Shown: positions 30,346 through 39,031 of the stretch, piece after piece
How the letters are laid out: every line of letters starts with the position of its first letter
How positions within the stretch are numbered: the stretch's first letter is position 1
Origin: Arthrobacter sp. KBS0702
GTDB taxonomy: Bacteria; Actinomycetota; Actinomycetes; Actinomycetales; Micrococcaceae
Direction: 5' to 3'
Length of the DNA: 64,000 bases
Assembly: GCF_005937985.2 (NCBI RefSeq)
Contig: NZ_CP042172.1
Location: forward strand, 1,736,001 to 1,800,000
Position numbers and translations under genes: made by a program
Notes under the pieces: generated by a model
The model's database searches: none
Told to the model about the DNA's origin: nothing
Seen by the model: the letters and a program-made list of their open reading frames with translations, nothing else

Positions 30346-31227
30346 TCAGAATCCCTGGGCGTCGAGGATGGCGTCTTCCTCTTCCTCCGCGGTGGCAGTC
30401 TTCCGCTTCCGGGGGACGGGACGACGGCGGGGCGCGGGGTTGCTGGCGTGCAGGTAGCCGTCGGCGGCCACGGCCTGGTCTGCGGCGTCTTCGGCATCAA
30501 TCTCCGCGTTGCGGGCTTGCTGCCTCGCCGCGTAACCGAAACCGACGAACATCAGCACGCCAAAGGCGAACCACTGCAGTGAGTAGGACAGGTGCGTGCC
30601 CTCATCGGTGGAGGGTTTGGGAAATCCGATGGGCATCTCCGCTGCCGGCGGGGTCTCGGAGGCCAGCTGGCCGTAGGCGCCCGTGAGGACGGGATACCCG
30701 AGCTGAGCCGAGTACGCCGTCAGGTCGATCGAGGCGAGCTGCCCGTCCGGCGCGCCGCGTTGCAGTTCCGGCTCGGAATGCTTGAGCCGGGCCACTACCG
30801 TGATGTTCCCCGGCGGCGGGGCCGGAACCGAGTCCGGGCTGCCCGGGGTCTTGTTGCCGATCGGCAGCCAGCCGCGGTCGATCACGACCGTCTCGCCGGA
30901 GTCCAGCTTGAAGGGGACCACCACCTCGTAACCGGGCTGGCCGTTGAGCGGGCGGTTGCGGACAATGCGCTGGCCGGCGGTGTCGTAGCTGCCGCGCAGT
31001 TCCACCTGCGTCCACTCGCGCTCGGCGTCGAGGTGGACGAACTGGTCCCGCGCCGCCGCGAACGGAATCGGGGTGGCGGAATAGTTGGAGACCACGCGGT
31101 TGATCTCGGCGAGCGTTTCCGCCCGGCGGTCCATCTGCCAGCGGCCCAGGAGCACGCAGGCGGTTGCGAAAACGGCGGCCAGCAACAAATAACCCAGCCA
31201 CTTGCTGGAGAAGAGGAAACGGTACAT
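30346..31227 (-). CDS. SURF1 family protein (cytochrome oxidase biogenesis)
   Basis: SURF1 proteins assist heme a insertion or assembly of cytochrome c oxidase in the membrane. The 293-residue product has an N-terminal helix (about 10-28) and a second at about 218-236, flanking an extracytoplasmic domain with QVELRGSYD, RNRPLNGQPGYEVVVPF and the GWLP motif (about 74-122). A basic C-tail contains RRRPVPRKRK. It begins directly at the stop of the 83-residue gene. It fits functionally with ctaA and ctaB elsewhere in the window. Confidence 0.9.
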   Translation of the reverse strand: MYRFLFSSKWLGYLLLAAVFATACVLLGRWQMDRRAETLAEINRVVSNYSATPIPFAAARDQFVHLDAEREWTQVELRGSYDTAGQRIVRNRPLNGQPGYEVVVPFKLDSGETVVIDRGWLPIGNKTPGSPDSVPAPPPGNITVVARLKHSEPELQRGAPDGQLASIDLTAYSAQLGYPVLTGAYGQLASETPPAAEMPIGFPKPSTDEGTHLSYSLQWFAFGVLMFVGFGYAARQQARNAEIDAEDAADQAVAADGYLHASNPAPRRRPVPRKRKTATAEEEEDAILDAQGF

Positions 31228-31475
31228 TCAGCCGGCCCTGCCTGCCACGCCGGCGTTCGAGAGGGGAACGGTTTCTTTCCACAGCCCCCGGGTCTGGAGG
31301 TAGTCCTCCAGCCAGGCGCGGTGTTCGGGGCAGGCGAGCCAGATCTTGCGTCGCTCCGGGGTGTGGATCTTGGGGTTGTTCCACAGCAGCTGCCACGCGG
31401 CGTCGGCACGGCAGGCCTTGCGGGAGCACAGCGCGCGGGAAGGCTCGGCCGGGGCGCCGGCCAGGTCAAAAATGT

Positions 31476-31479
<4 letters not shown>
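31228..31479 (-). CDS. Small hypothetical protein with two Cys pairs
   Basis: I do not recognise a named family for this 83-residue protein. It contains CSRKACRADAAWQLLWNNP (about 18-36) and LACPEHRAWLEDYL (about 48-61), a CxxxxC and CxxH arrangement that could bind zinc. It has no membrane segment. It overlaps the DUF3099 gene by 4 bases and abuts the SURF1 start, so all are cotranslated. The tight coupling suggests a role connected with the membrane or oxidase proteins around it, but no function can be assigned. Confidence 0.75.
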
Positions 31480-32811
<1,332 letters not shown>

Positions 32812-32818
32812 CCGCGGT

Positions 32819-32838
32819 ACCGGGCCTTTGGCCCTAGG
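32819..32838 (+). promoter_or_regulatory. Dyad upstream of hsp20 resembling the universal-stress-gene box
   Basis: ACCGGGCCTTTGGCCCTAGG contains the dyad GGGCC-TTT-GGCCC. It matches the box at 50817-50835 (CCGTGACTTTCGGCCCTAG) almost base for base except for one missing base in the centre. It lies about 84-103 bases before the hsp20 start. A simple weak terminator for fabG is the alternative reading. Confidence 0.35.
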
Positions 32839-32921
32839 CGGGGCTGCAGGCGGGGGCGTGTAATGGTGTCACAGCCCCCGACCGCGCCACGGCAGGGGCA
32901 TGGACCCAGGAGGATTTGATC

Positions 32922-33341
32922 ATGGCTGATCTCAGCAAGTGGGCGCCGTCGGACATGTTGGAACCTGTCCGCCGCTTCCTCGACGGCGACCTCACGATGG
33001 CGTCGACCATCAAGGTCGAGCAGTTCCAGGATGGCAACACCCTTGTGGTTCGTGCGGAAGTTCCCGGCATCGATCCCGACAAGGACGTCGACGTGTCGGT
33101 CAGCGAAGGCATGCTGCACATCAGGGCCGAACGCGAGGAAAAGACGGAGCACAAGAGCAAGACCGGCTACCGCTCGGAATTCCGCTACGGCTCCTTCCTG
33201 CGGAGCGTCGCCCTGCCGGCCGGTGCCAAGGAAGAAGACATCACCGCCAGCTACAAGGACGGTGTCCTTGAAGTGCGCGCGCCCGCCCCGATGGCGGCAC
33301 CGGGGGAAGCCACCAAGAAGATCAGGGTTGACCGGGGCTAG
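32922..33341 (+). CDS. Hsp20/alpha-crystallin family small heat-shock protein
   Basis: ATP-independent holdase chaperone. The 139-residue product has a short N-terminus with LEPVRRFLDGD and an alpha-crystallin domain from about 27 to 125. The latter shows VEQFQDGNTLVVRAEVPGID and the late consensus ITASYKDGVLEVRAP. It lacks a clear C-terminal IxI motif. A strong AGGAGG ribosome site sits 8 bases before ATG 32922, suggesting high expression. The dyad upstream suggests control by the DosR-like regulator. Confidence 0.92.
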   Translation: MADLSKWAPSDMLEPVRRFLDGDLTMASTIKVEQFQDGNTLVVRAEVPGIDPDKDVDVSVSEGMLHIRAEREEKTEHKSKTGYRSEFRYGSFLRSVALPAGAKEEDITASYKDGVLEVRAPAPMAAPGEATKKIRVDRG

Positions 33342-33358
33342 GCCACACGCCCGGCGGC

Positions 33359-33752
33359 TCAGCCGGCCTCGTCCCGCGCTTGCCGCAGCCAGCCCGCGAC
33401 CTCTGGGTCGAGCTGGTCTTCGGAATGCAGCTCCAGATGGTGCATCCAGAGGCCGGGGTACGGGCTGACGACCGACTTGAACCTGGGCGAATCGATTCGG
33501 CTGCGGAGGGCGATCGACAGTACGGCCGGGACGTCCGAGCGGACATAGCGTCCCGGCCACCAGACGTAGGCGAAGCCGCGGCGCCGCCCGTGGAATGCCA
33601 CCTGGCTCTTGGTCACGCGGGTCTCGACCGCACCTGGCCGGGCCGGAAAGGGGTCCGGCGATCAGCCGTTCGACGGCACGGCACAAGACCAAGCCGCGGG
33701 GTGACCCGCTGAAGACTGCCTCGGGCGTCGATTCCGTACCCCGGTTCGCCAT
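33359..33752 (-). pseudogene. Frameshifted DUF5655-like gene
   Basis: The N-terminal part (ATG 33752; MANRGTESTPEAVFSGSPRG then AVERLIAGP) and the C-terminal part (ETRVTKSQVAFHGRRRGFAYVW to WMHHLELHSEDQ, ending 33359) look like one DUF5655-type protein of about 130 residues read in two frames. One extra base restores the frame if removed; the GGGG run at 33650-33653 is a likely place. The C-terminal part alone could start at GTG 33616 but would lack the usual N-terminus. It is either a true pseudogene or a sequencing error. Function of the family is unknown. Confidence 0.6.
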
Positions 33753-33831
33753 AGCTGCGAGCCTACGCCGGGGCAGTCTGCCGGGGCAGGTGCTCATCCG
33801 CATGCTCGGGTCCCCAGGCCGTCGCGGGGGA

Positions 33832-34035
33832 GCATGCCCATTCCTCGTGGCAGGGGCGACGAGCATGCCCATTCCTGGCCCTGGCTACGGAGCATGCCCA
33901 TTCTTCGGCGTACCGGCGGGGGAACATGCCCAGTCCTGGCGCCGGCCAGTGGACATTTGGGCCTTATGCCCAATCTTGGTGCCGCCCGGAGGGCATGTCC
34001 CTCGGGCGGGCTCGCCACCGATGGGCATGTCCCGC
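33832..34035. repeat. Cluster 2 of the CATGCCCATTCC interspersed repeat
   Basis: The 452 bases from 33753 to 34204 hold no gene. Forward copies start at 33832 (GCATGCCCATTCCT), 33861 (GAGCATGCCCATTCCTGG), 33892 (GCATGCCCATTCTT), 33924 (ACATGCCCAGTCCTGG) and 33964 (TTATGCCCAATCTTGG), spaced about 29-40 bases. Reverse copies lie at 33991-34000 and 34020-34035. Copies decay from left to right and differ from one another, and the intervening sequences are unrelated. It belongs to the same family as the cluster at 25583. Confidence 0.7.
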
Positions 34036-34204
34036 GCACCGGAGCCTACGCCGCTGGTCCGAGACAGCCGGCACGACCACGCGCCGCCAAAACTAGGCCC
34101 GTCCGGCTTCTTTGTGGATCCTGCACAACTGAATTGCTGCGGGTCGCTGGCATGATGGACAGCAGACCCAACAGTATTTGGACGTTTGGAACAAAGGAGC
34201 TCGA

Positions 34205-34969
34205 ATGGGATTGCTGGACAACAAGACCGCCATCGTTACCGGTTCATCGCGCGGGATCGGCGCCGAGGTGGCCAAATTCCTCGCCGCGGAGGGTGCCGCC
34301 GTCGTCGTTAACTACCGTCAGAAGGCACCGCGCGCCAACAAGGTTGTCGCCGAGATTGAGGCCGCCGGTGGCCGCGCCGCAGCGGTCGGCGCGGACCTGA
34401 CCACGCAGGAAGGTGTCCAGGCCCTCGCCAGCGCCGCGATGGAAAACTTCGGCTCGCTGGATCTGCTGGTCCTTAACGCCTCCGGCGGCATGGAGTCCGG
34501 CATGGAAGAGGGATACGCCCTCAAGCTCAACCGCGACGCCCAGGTGAACATGCTCAACGCCGCGGTGCCGCTGATGCCCGAGGGTTCGCGCGTGGTGTTC
34601 GTGACCAGCCACCAGGCGCACTTCATCGAGACCGTCCCCACGATGCCCGAGTATGAGCCCGTCGCCCGCAGCAAGCGCGCCGGCGAGGACGCACTCCGCG
34701 AACACGTTCCGAGCCTCGCCGAGAAGGGCATCAAGCTGGTGGTCGTCTCCGGTGACATGATCGAGGGCACCATCACCGCCACGCTGCTGGACCGTTCCAA
34801 CCCCGGCGCCATCGAGGCCCGCCGCGCGGAAGCCGGCAAGCTGTACTCGGTTAAGGAGTTCGCCGCGGAGGTCGCCAAGATGGCCACCGCCGACGTCGAG
34901 ACCGGTCACACCGAATACGTCGGCGGTGCCGACTACTTCGACAAGGCAAGCGGCCCCGGCAGCAACTAG
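34205..34969 (+). CDS. SDR-family protein with noncanonical active site
   Basis: Short-chain dehydrogenase/reductase fold of 254 residues with the NAD(P) motif TGSSRGIG (about 12-19) and VLNASGG (about 89-95). The usual YxxxK is altered: Lys157 is present in VARSKRAGE, but the tyrosine position is Val153; Tyr150 lies three residues earlier. Ser135 is in VTSHQAHF. ATG 34205 has AAAGGAG 5 bases upstream. It stands alone between repeat cluster 2 and a strong terminator. Substrate is unknown, and it may not be a standard reductase. Confidence 0.85.
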   Translation: MGLLDNKTAIVTGSSRGIGAEVAKFLAAEGAAVVVNYRQKAPRANKVVAEIEAAGGRAAAVGADLTTQEGVQALASAAMENFGSLDLLVLNASGGMESGMEEGYALKLNRDAQVNMLNAAVPLMPEGSRVVFVTSHQAHFIETVPTMPEYEPVARSKRAGEDALREHVPSLAEKGIKLVVVSGDMIEGTITATLLDRSNPGAIEARRAEAGKLYSVKEFAAEVAKMATADVETGHTEYVGGADYFDKASGPGSN

Positions 34970-34981
34970 GCCCAGCCCGGG

Positions 34982-35028
34982 TGGCACCTGGCGGCAGCGT
35001 TCTTCACGGACCCTGCCGCCAGGTGCCA
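34982..35028. terminator. Bidirectional terminator between the SDR gene and serB
   Basis: A perfect 16-bp stem (34982-34997 with 35013-35028, TGGCACCTGGCGGCAG) closes a 15-base loop between two convergent genes. There is no T tract on either side. Confidence 0.75.
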
Positions 35029-35069
35029 TCCGGCGTTAAGACGCCCGCGGGCTTCGCGCCTGCCGGGTC

Positions 35070-35960
35070 TCAGACCCCGGCGATGTGCCGGACGGCATCC
35101 AGGTAGGGCATGTTGATGGCGGCGTCGGCCACCGCGCGGACGGCTGGTTTGGCGTTGAACGCGACGCCAATCCCCGCGGCGCCGAGCATGTCCAGGTCGT
35201 TGGCGCCGTCTCCCACCGCTATGGTGTGTTCCATCGGGATGCCCTCCGCCGCGGCCCATTCGCGCAGGTACTTCTCCTTGGCGGCGCGGTCGACCACGTC
35301 GCCCACCACTTTGCCGGTGAGTGCGCCGTCGGAAATTTCCAGCTCGTTGGCAATCCAGTGGTCCAGCCCCAGGTCCTCCGCAATCGGGCGCAGGATCTGG
35401 TTGAAGCCGCCCGAGACGACTGCCACGGCGTGCCCGGCCGCCTTGAAGGCCGCCACCAGTTCGGCGGCGCCGTTGCTGAGAGTCACCTCGGCGCGCACGG
35501 AGTCGACGACGTCGGCCGGCAGCCCGGCGAGCACCGCCACCCGGGCGTGCAGGCTCTGCGCAAAGTCCAGTTCGCCGCGCATGGCCGCTTCGGTGACGGC
35601 CGTGACCTCCTCGCGTTTTCCCGCATAGGCCGCCAGCAGTTCAATGACTTCCTGCTGGATCAAGGTGGAGTCCACGTCCATGATCAGGAACTTCCGCGGG
35701 GCCCGCCGCAGCGCGGCGGGAACAACCGCCGTGTCGACCCCCTCGATTGCAGCGATGCTCCGGCGAAGCTCGGCCAGGTCGGCGGCGGTGACGGCGTCCG
35801 GCAGGGTGCAGTCGGCGGTGTAGACCGAGAAGCGGCCGTCGCCGGTGGTGTTTTCCGCGCCGACGGCCAGCCCCGCTCCGGTCAGCGAACGGCGCAGTTG
35901 CTCCACCTCGGGAAGGGACAGATTGACGCCGTAGCTGACCGCAGTCACGTTCGAACTCAT
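35070..35960 (-). CDS. serB: Phosphoserine phosphatase
   Basis: Final enzyme of serine biosynthesis, HAD superfamily. The 296-residue product has an ACT-like N-terminal region (about 1-85). The HAD motifs are MDVDSTLI (about 94-101), VSGGFN (about 182-187), the lysine in AAKEKYL and GDGANDLDMLG (about 248-258). ATG 35960 fits the family start. It is convergent with the SDR gene and divergent from the ABC ATPase gene. Confidence 0.94.
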   Translation of the reverse strand: MSSNVTAVSYGVNLSLPEVEQLRRSLTGAGLAVGAENTTGDGRFSVYTADCTLPDAVTAADLAELRRSIAAIEGVDTAVVPAALRRAPRKFLIMDVDSTLIQQEVIELLAAYAGKREEVTAVTEAAMRGELDFAQSLHARVAVLAGLPADVVDSVRAEVTLSNGAAELVAAFKAAGHAVAVVSGGFNQILRPIAEDLGLDHWIANELEISDGALTGKVVGDVVDRAAKEKYLREWAAAEGIPMEHTIAVGDGANDLDMLGAAGIGVAFNAKPAVRAVADAAINMPYLDAVRHIAGV

Positions 35961-36068
35961 GGCTTCAATCCTAGCGAGCGGGCCGGGCCGGCCCTGAATT
36001 GGTTTCGCCCCGGTGACGCGGGCAAGGGCCCTGCGGCCGGGGTGCCGGCCCGGTTATCAGTCGTCCGC

Positions 36069-36083
36069 TATTTTGTCCTAGTG
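36069..36083 (+). promoter_or_regulatory. Candidate leaderless promoter at the ABC ATPase start
   Basis: A -10 hexamer TATTTT (36069-36074) is followed by six bases and then GTG at 36081. This places the expected transcription start on the start codon. Neither this GTG nor the ATG at 36093 has a ribosome site. No clear -35 is visible. Confidence 0.4.
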
Positions 36084-36878
36084 TCTACTCCTATGAGTGA
36101 TGTTCTTGAAATGGCCGCCGTCAGCGTTGTACGTGGGGCGAAAACGCTCCTGGACAAGGTCGACTGGCAGGTCAAGGAGGGCGAGCGCTGGGTGATCCTG
36201 GGACCCAACGGGGCCGGCAAGACCACTCTGTTGCAGGTGGCTGCCGCCCGCCTCCACCCCACGTCCGGCATGGCAGGGATCCTCGAAGAGATCCTCGGCG
36301 CCGTTGATGTCTTCGAACTCCGGCCTCGCATCGGCCTCTCCTCGGCGGCCCTGGCCAACCAGATTCCCGAGCACGAGAAGGTCCTCAACGTCGTCGTGAC
36401 CGCCGCCTACGGGGTTACCGGCCGCTGGCGCGAAGGCTACGAAAAAGACGACGAACGCCGCGCCTTCGCCCTGCTCAACGAATGGGGCATGGGCCCGCTG
36501 CTCAACCGCCCCTTCGCCTCGCTGTCCGAGGGCGAACGCAAACGCGTGCAGATTGCACGGGCACTCATGACGGATCCGGAACTGCTGTTGCTCGACGAGC
36601 CCGCCGCCGGCCTCGACCTGGGCGGCCGTGAGGACCTTGTGCACCGGCTCAGCGGGCTCGCCCGCGACGAGGCCGCCCCCGCGATCGTGCTGGTCACCCA
36701 CCACCTCGAAGAGGTCCCGCCGGGCTTCACCCACGCGCTTTTGATGCGCGACGGCGGCGTGGTCGCCTCCGGCCCGCTGGACGAGGTGCTGACCGCCGAA
36801 AACCTCAGCCAGACGTTCGGCGTCGACCTGGACGTGAACGTGTCCGGCGGACGCTACACCGCCACCGCCCGCCGCTGA
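36081..36878 (+). CDS. ABC transporter ATP-binding protein, orphan
   Basis: Single ABC ATPase of 265 residues (261 from ATG 36093). It has Walker A GPNGAGKTT, signature LSEGERKRVQIA (Glu for the usual Gly) and Walker B LLLLDEPAAGLD, with a His switch in THHLEEVP. No permease is adjacent; the next gene is a TauE-type carrier. It resembles the ModF/YlmA-like stand-alone ATPases of actinobacteria. The start is probably leaderless GTG 36081. Role unknown. Confidence 0.85.
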   Translation: MSTPMSDVLEMAAVSVVRGAKTLLDKVDWQVKEGERWVILGPNGAGKTTLLQVAAARLHPTSGMAGILEEILGAVDVFELRPRIGLSSAALANQIPEHEKVLNVVVTAAYGVTGRWREGYEKDDERRAFALLNEWGMGPLLNRPFASLSEGERKRVQIARALMTDPELLLLDEPAAGLDLGGREDLVHRLSGLARDEAAPAIVLVTHHLEEVPPGFTHALLMRDGGVVASGPLDEVLTAENLSQTFGVDLDVNVSGGRYTATARR

Positions 36879-36896
36879 AGGGACCACTGACAACGC

Positions 36897-37682
36897 GTGG
36901 AGTTCCTCAGTAGCGTCTTCATTTTCTTCGCCGGACTCTGGGCCGGCACCATCAACAGCGTGGTGGGTTCCGGCACGCTGGTCACCTTCCCGGTGCTGAT
37001 CGCGCTCGGCTTCGCGCCGGTGACCGCTTCGATCAGCAACGCCATGGGCCTCGTGGCTGGCAGCGCTGCCGGCGCCTGGGGCTACCGCAAGGAGCTCGCC
37101 GGGCGCCGCAACCAGCTCCTGAAGTTGCTGCCGGCCTCGCTGCTGGGTGGCATCACCGGTGCCTACCTGCTCCTGCACCTGCCGGAGCTGGTCTTCCAAT
37201 ACGCGGCTCCGGCCCTGATCGTGGTTGCACTGCTGATGGTCGTCTTCCAGCCCCGGCTTCAGCGCTGGGTTCAGGCGCGGGAAGAAAACCCGGAGCACGC
37301 CCTCCGGGACAAGCAGCACGGGATCCTGCTCGTGGTGCTGGTCTACCTCGCGGGCGTCTACGGCGGTTACTTCGTAGCGGCGCAGGGCATCCTGCTGGTC
37401 GGCATTCTCGGTGTCTTTATGGCCGGAACCATGCAGAACGCCAACGCCATGAAGAACATCCTGGTGCTTGGGGTGAACGTCGTCGCCGCCGCGTCGTACC
37501 TGCTCTTCGCGTTCGACCGGATCAGCTGGACCGCGGTCGGCCTGATCGCCGTCAGTTCGCTGATCGGCGGACTGGCCGGCTCCAAGGTGGGCCGACGCCT
37601 CTCGCCGCCGGTGCTGCGCGGCGTGATATTCGTCCTCGGCACCGTGGCGCTGGGCTTCATGATCGCCAAGCTGCTGAATTGA
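36897..37682 (+). CDS. TauE/SafE family anion exporter
   Basis: Membrane carrier of the sulfite/sulfoacetate exporter family. The 261-residue product has eight or so helices. The two inverted repeats carry the family-typical NSVVGSGTLVTFPVLI (about 20-35) and the GVYGGYFVAAQGILL segment (about 156-170), each with a conserved glycine-rich reentrant motif. GTG 36897 follows the ABC gene by 18 bases, so cotranscription is likely. The actual anion is not known. Confidence 0.88.
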   Translation: MEFLSSVFIFFAGLWAGTINSVVGSGTLVTFPVLIALGFAPVTASISNAMGLVAGSAAGAWGYRKELAGRRNQLLKLLPASLLGGITGAYLLLHLPELVFQYAAPALIVVALLMVVFQPRLQRWVQAREENPEHALRDKQHGILLVVLVYLAGVYGGYFVAAQGILLVGILGVFMAGTMQNANAMKNILVLGVNVVAAASYLLFAFDRISWTAVGLIAVSSLIGGLAGSKVGRRLSPPVLRGVIFVLGTVALGFMIAKLLN

Positions 37683-37689
37683 CCCGGCC

Positions 37690-38499
37690 TTGAGCTTCCA
37701 CTACCTTGAATCCGCGGACGACCCCCGCGTCGCCGACTACACCCAGCTGACCGACGTGCACCTGCGCAAGCTCCGCGAGCCTGCCGAGGGTATGTACATC
37801 GCGGAGTCTTCCCGGGTGCTGCGCCGAGCCCTTGCCGCCGGGCACCGGCCGCGCTCCTTCTTCCTCGCGGAGAAATGGCTCAAGGACCTCGCCGACGTCT
37901 TTGAGGCCTACCCGGACGTGCCGGCCTACATCGGCTCGGCCCCGCTCCTGGAGCAGATCACCGGCTTCCACCTGCACCGCGGTGCGATGGCCGCCATGCA
38001 GCGCCCTGCACCCGTTCCGCTGCCCGAGCTGCTGGCCGGGGCGCGCCGGATCGCCGTCCTGGAAGACATCGTGGACCACACGAATGTCGGCGCGATCTTC
38101 CGCTCCGCGGCAGCCCTGGGGCTCGACGCCGTGCTGGTCTCCCCGCGCTGCGGCGACCCCCTTTACCGGCGCAGCGTGCGCGTGAGCATGGGAACCGTCT
38201 TCCAGGTCCCGTGGGCCCGGCTCGAGGAATGGCCGGGGGAGCTGGCGGTGCTCAAAGAACACGGCTTCCTGGTGGCCGCCATGGAACTCACCGAGGAAGC
38301 CGTCGACGTCGACGTCCTCGCGGCCCGGAACCCCGAGCGGCTGGCCCTGGTGCTCGGCACCGAGGGCGCCGGAATGAGCGAGGAGACCCTCGCGGCCGTC
38401 GACCTTGCCGTGAAAATCCCGATGCGCCCCGGCGTCGATTCGCTCAACGTGGCGGCCGCGTCCGCCGTCGCTTTCTGGGAGCTGCGGCACCGCGTCTGA
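37690..38499 (+). CDS. SpoU/TrmH-family RNA 2'-O-methyltransferase
   Basis: Knotted SAM-dependent methyltransferase acting on tRNA or rRNA. The 269-residue product starts with TTG 37690. An N-terminal substrate-recognition domain (about 1-115) is followed by the three SPOUT motifs: EDIVDHTNVGAIFRSAAALG (about 120-139), LALVLGTEGAGM (about 219-230) and IPMRPGVDSLNVAAASAV (about 243-260). It lies 7 bases after the TauE gene. The exact target nucleotide cannot be told from sequence. Confidence 0.9.
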   Translation: MSFHYLESADDPRVADYTQLTDVHLRKLREPAEGMYIAESSRVLRRALAAGHRPRSFFLAEKWLKDLADVFEAYPDVPAYIGSAPLLEQITGFHLHRGAMAAMQRPAPVPLPELLAGARRIAVLEDIVDHTNVGAIFRSAAALGLDAVLVSPRCGDPLYRRSVRVSMGTVFQVPWARLEEWPGELAVLKEHGFLVAAMELTEEAVDVDVLAARNPERLALVLGTEGAGMSEETLAAVDLAVKIPMRPGVDSLNVAAASAVAFWELRHRV

Positions 38500-38662
38500 T
38501 GCTCCCCGGATCGGCAGCGGGCCGCGCGCGCCCCGGTTCGTCCGGCCCGAGGATCTGGGCTATTATGGGTAGCTGGCCGTGCTGCGCCTTCCGGCGCCGG
38601 GCAGCCATCCCACTCATACCTGGCAGCTGGCAAAATCCAGTTGCGCGAACAAAGGTCCAATT

Positions 38663-38920
38663 ATGCAGTCTGATATCCACCCGAAGTACGAAGCTGTTGT
38701 TTTCAACGACCTGGCTTCCGGCGTCAAGTTCCTGACCAAGTCCACCGTGTCTTCCTCGAAGACCATCGAGTGGGAAGACGGAAACACCTACCCGGTCATC
38801 GACGTCGAAATCTCCTCCGAGTCCCACCCGTTCTACACGGGCAAGCAGCGCATCATGGACTCTGCAGGCCGCGTCGAGCGCTTCAACGCTCGCTTCAAGG
38901 GCTTCGGCGGCAAGAAGTAA
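38663..38920 (+). CDS. rpmE2: 50S ribosomal protein L31 type B
   Basis: Large-subunit ribosomal protein of 85 residues. It is the zinc-independent type B form: it lacks the CxxC motifs and has [21 protein letters not shown] and the C-terminal [20 protein letters not shown]. Type B proteins usually replace the zinc form under zinc limitation, with control by Zur. I did not recognise a Zur box upstream. A -10-like TATTAT lies at 38561-38566, giving a leader of about 90 bases. A canonical terminator follows. Confidence 0.95.
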   Translation: MQSDIHPKYEAVVFNDLASGVKFLTKSTVSSSKTIEWEDGNTYPVIDVEISSESHPFYTGKQRIMDSAGRVERFNARFKGFGGKK

Positions 38921-38944
38921 CCTTCTGCTCCCAAGGTCTTTTGG

Positions 38945-38976
38945 AAAAGCCCGCACCGGCGACGGTGCGGGCTTTT
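38945..38976 (+). terminator. Intrinsic terminator after rpmE2
   Basis: A 13-bp perfect stem (38945-38957 with 38964-38976, AAAAGCCCGCACC), a 6-base loop and a T run (38973-38977) form a classical rho-independent terminator 24 bases after the stop. Confidence 0.92.
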
Positions 38977-39031
38977 TGCGTTCCGGCCGCCTTGCGTACC
39001 GGCACCCTGGCCGCGTGGCAGGATTAAGGAC

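Noticed and set aside
33832..34035. CRISPR array
   Set aside because: Copies are short, degenerate and in both orientations, the intervals vary in length, and no cas genes are present.
33781..34200. Small proteins encoded across repeat cluster 2 (for example a plus-strand frame rich in HAHSW and GHV)
   Set aside because: The repeated residues come from translating the DNA repeat in several frames; there is no ribosome site or domain.
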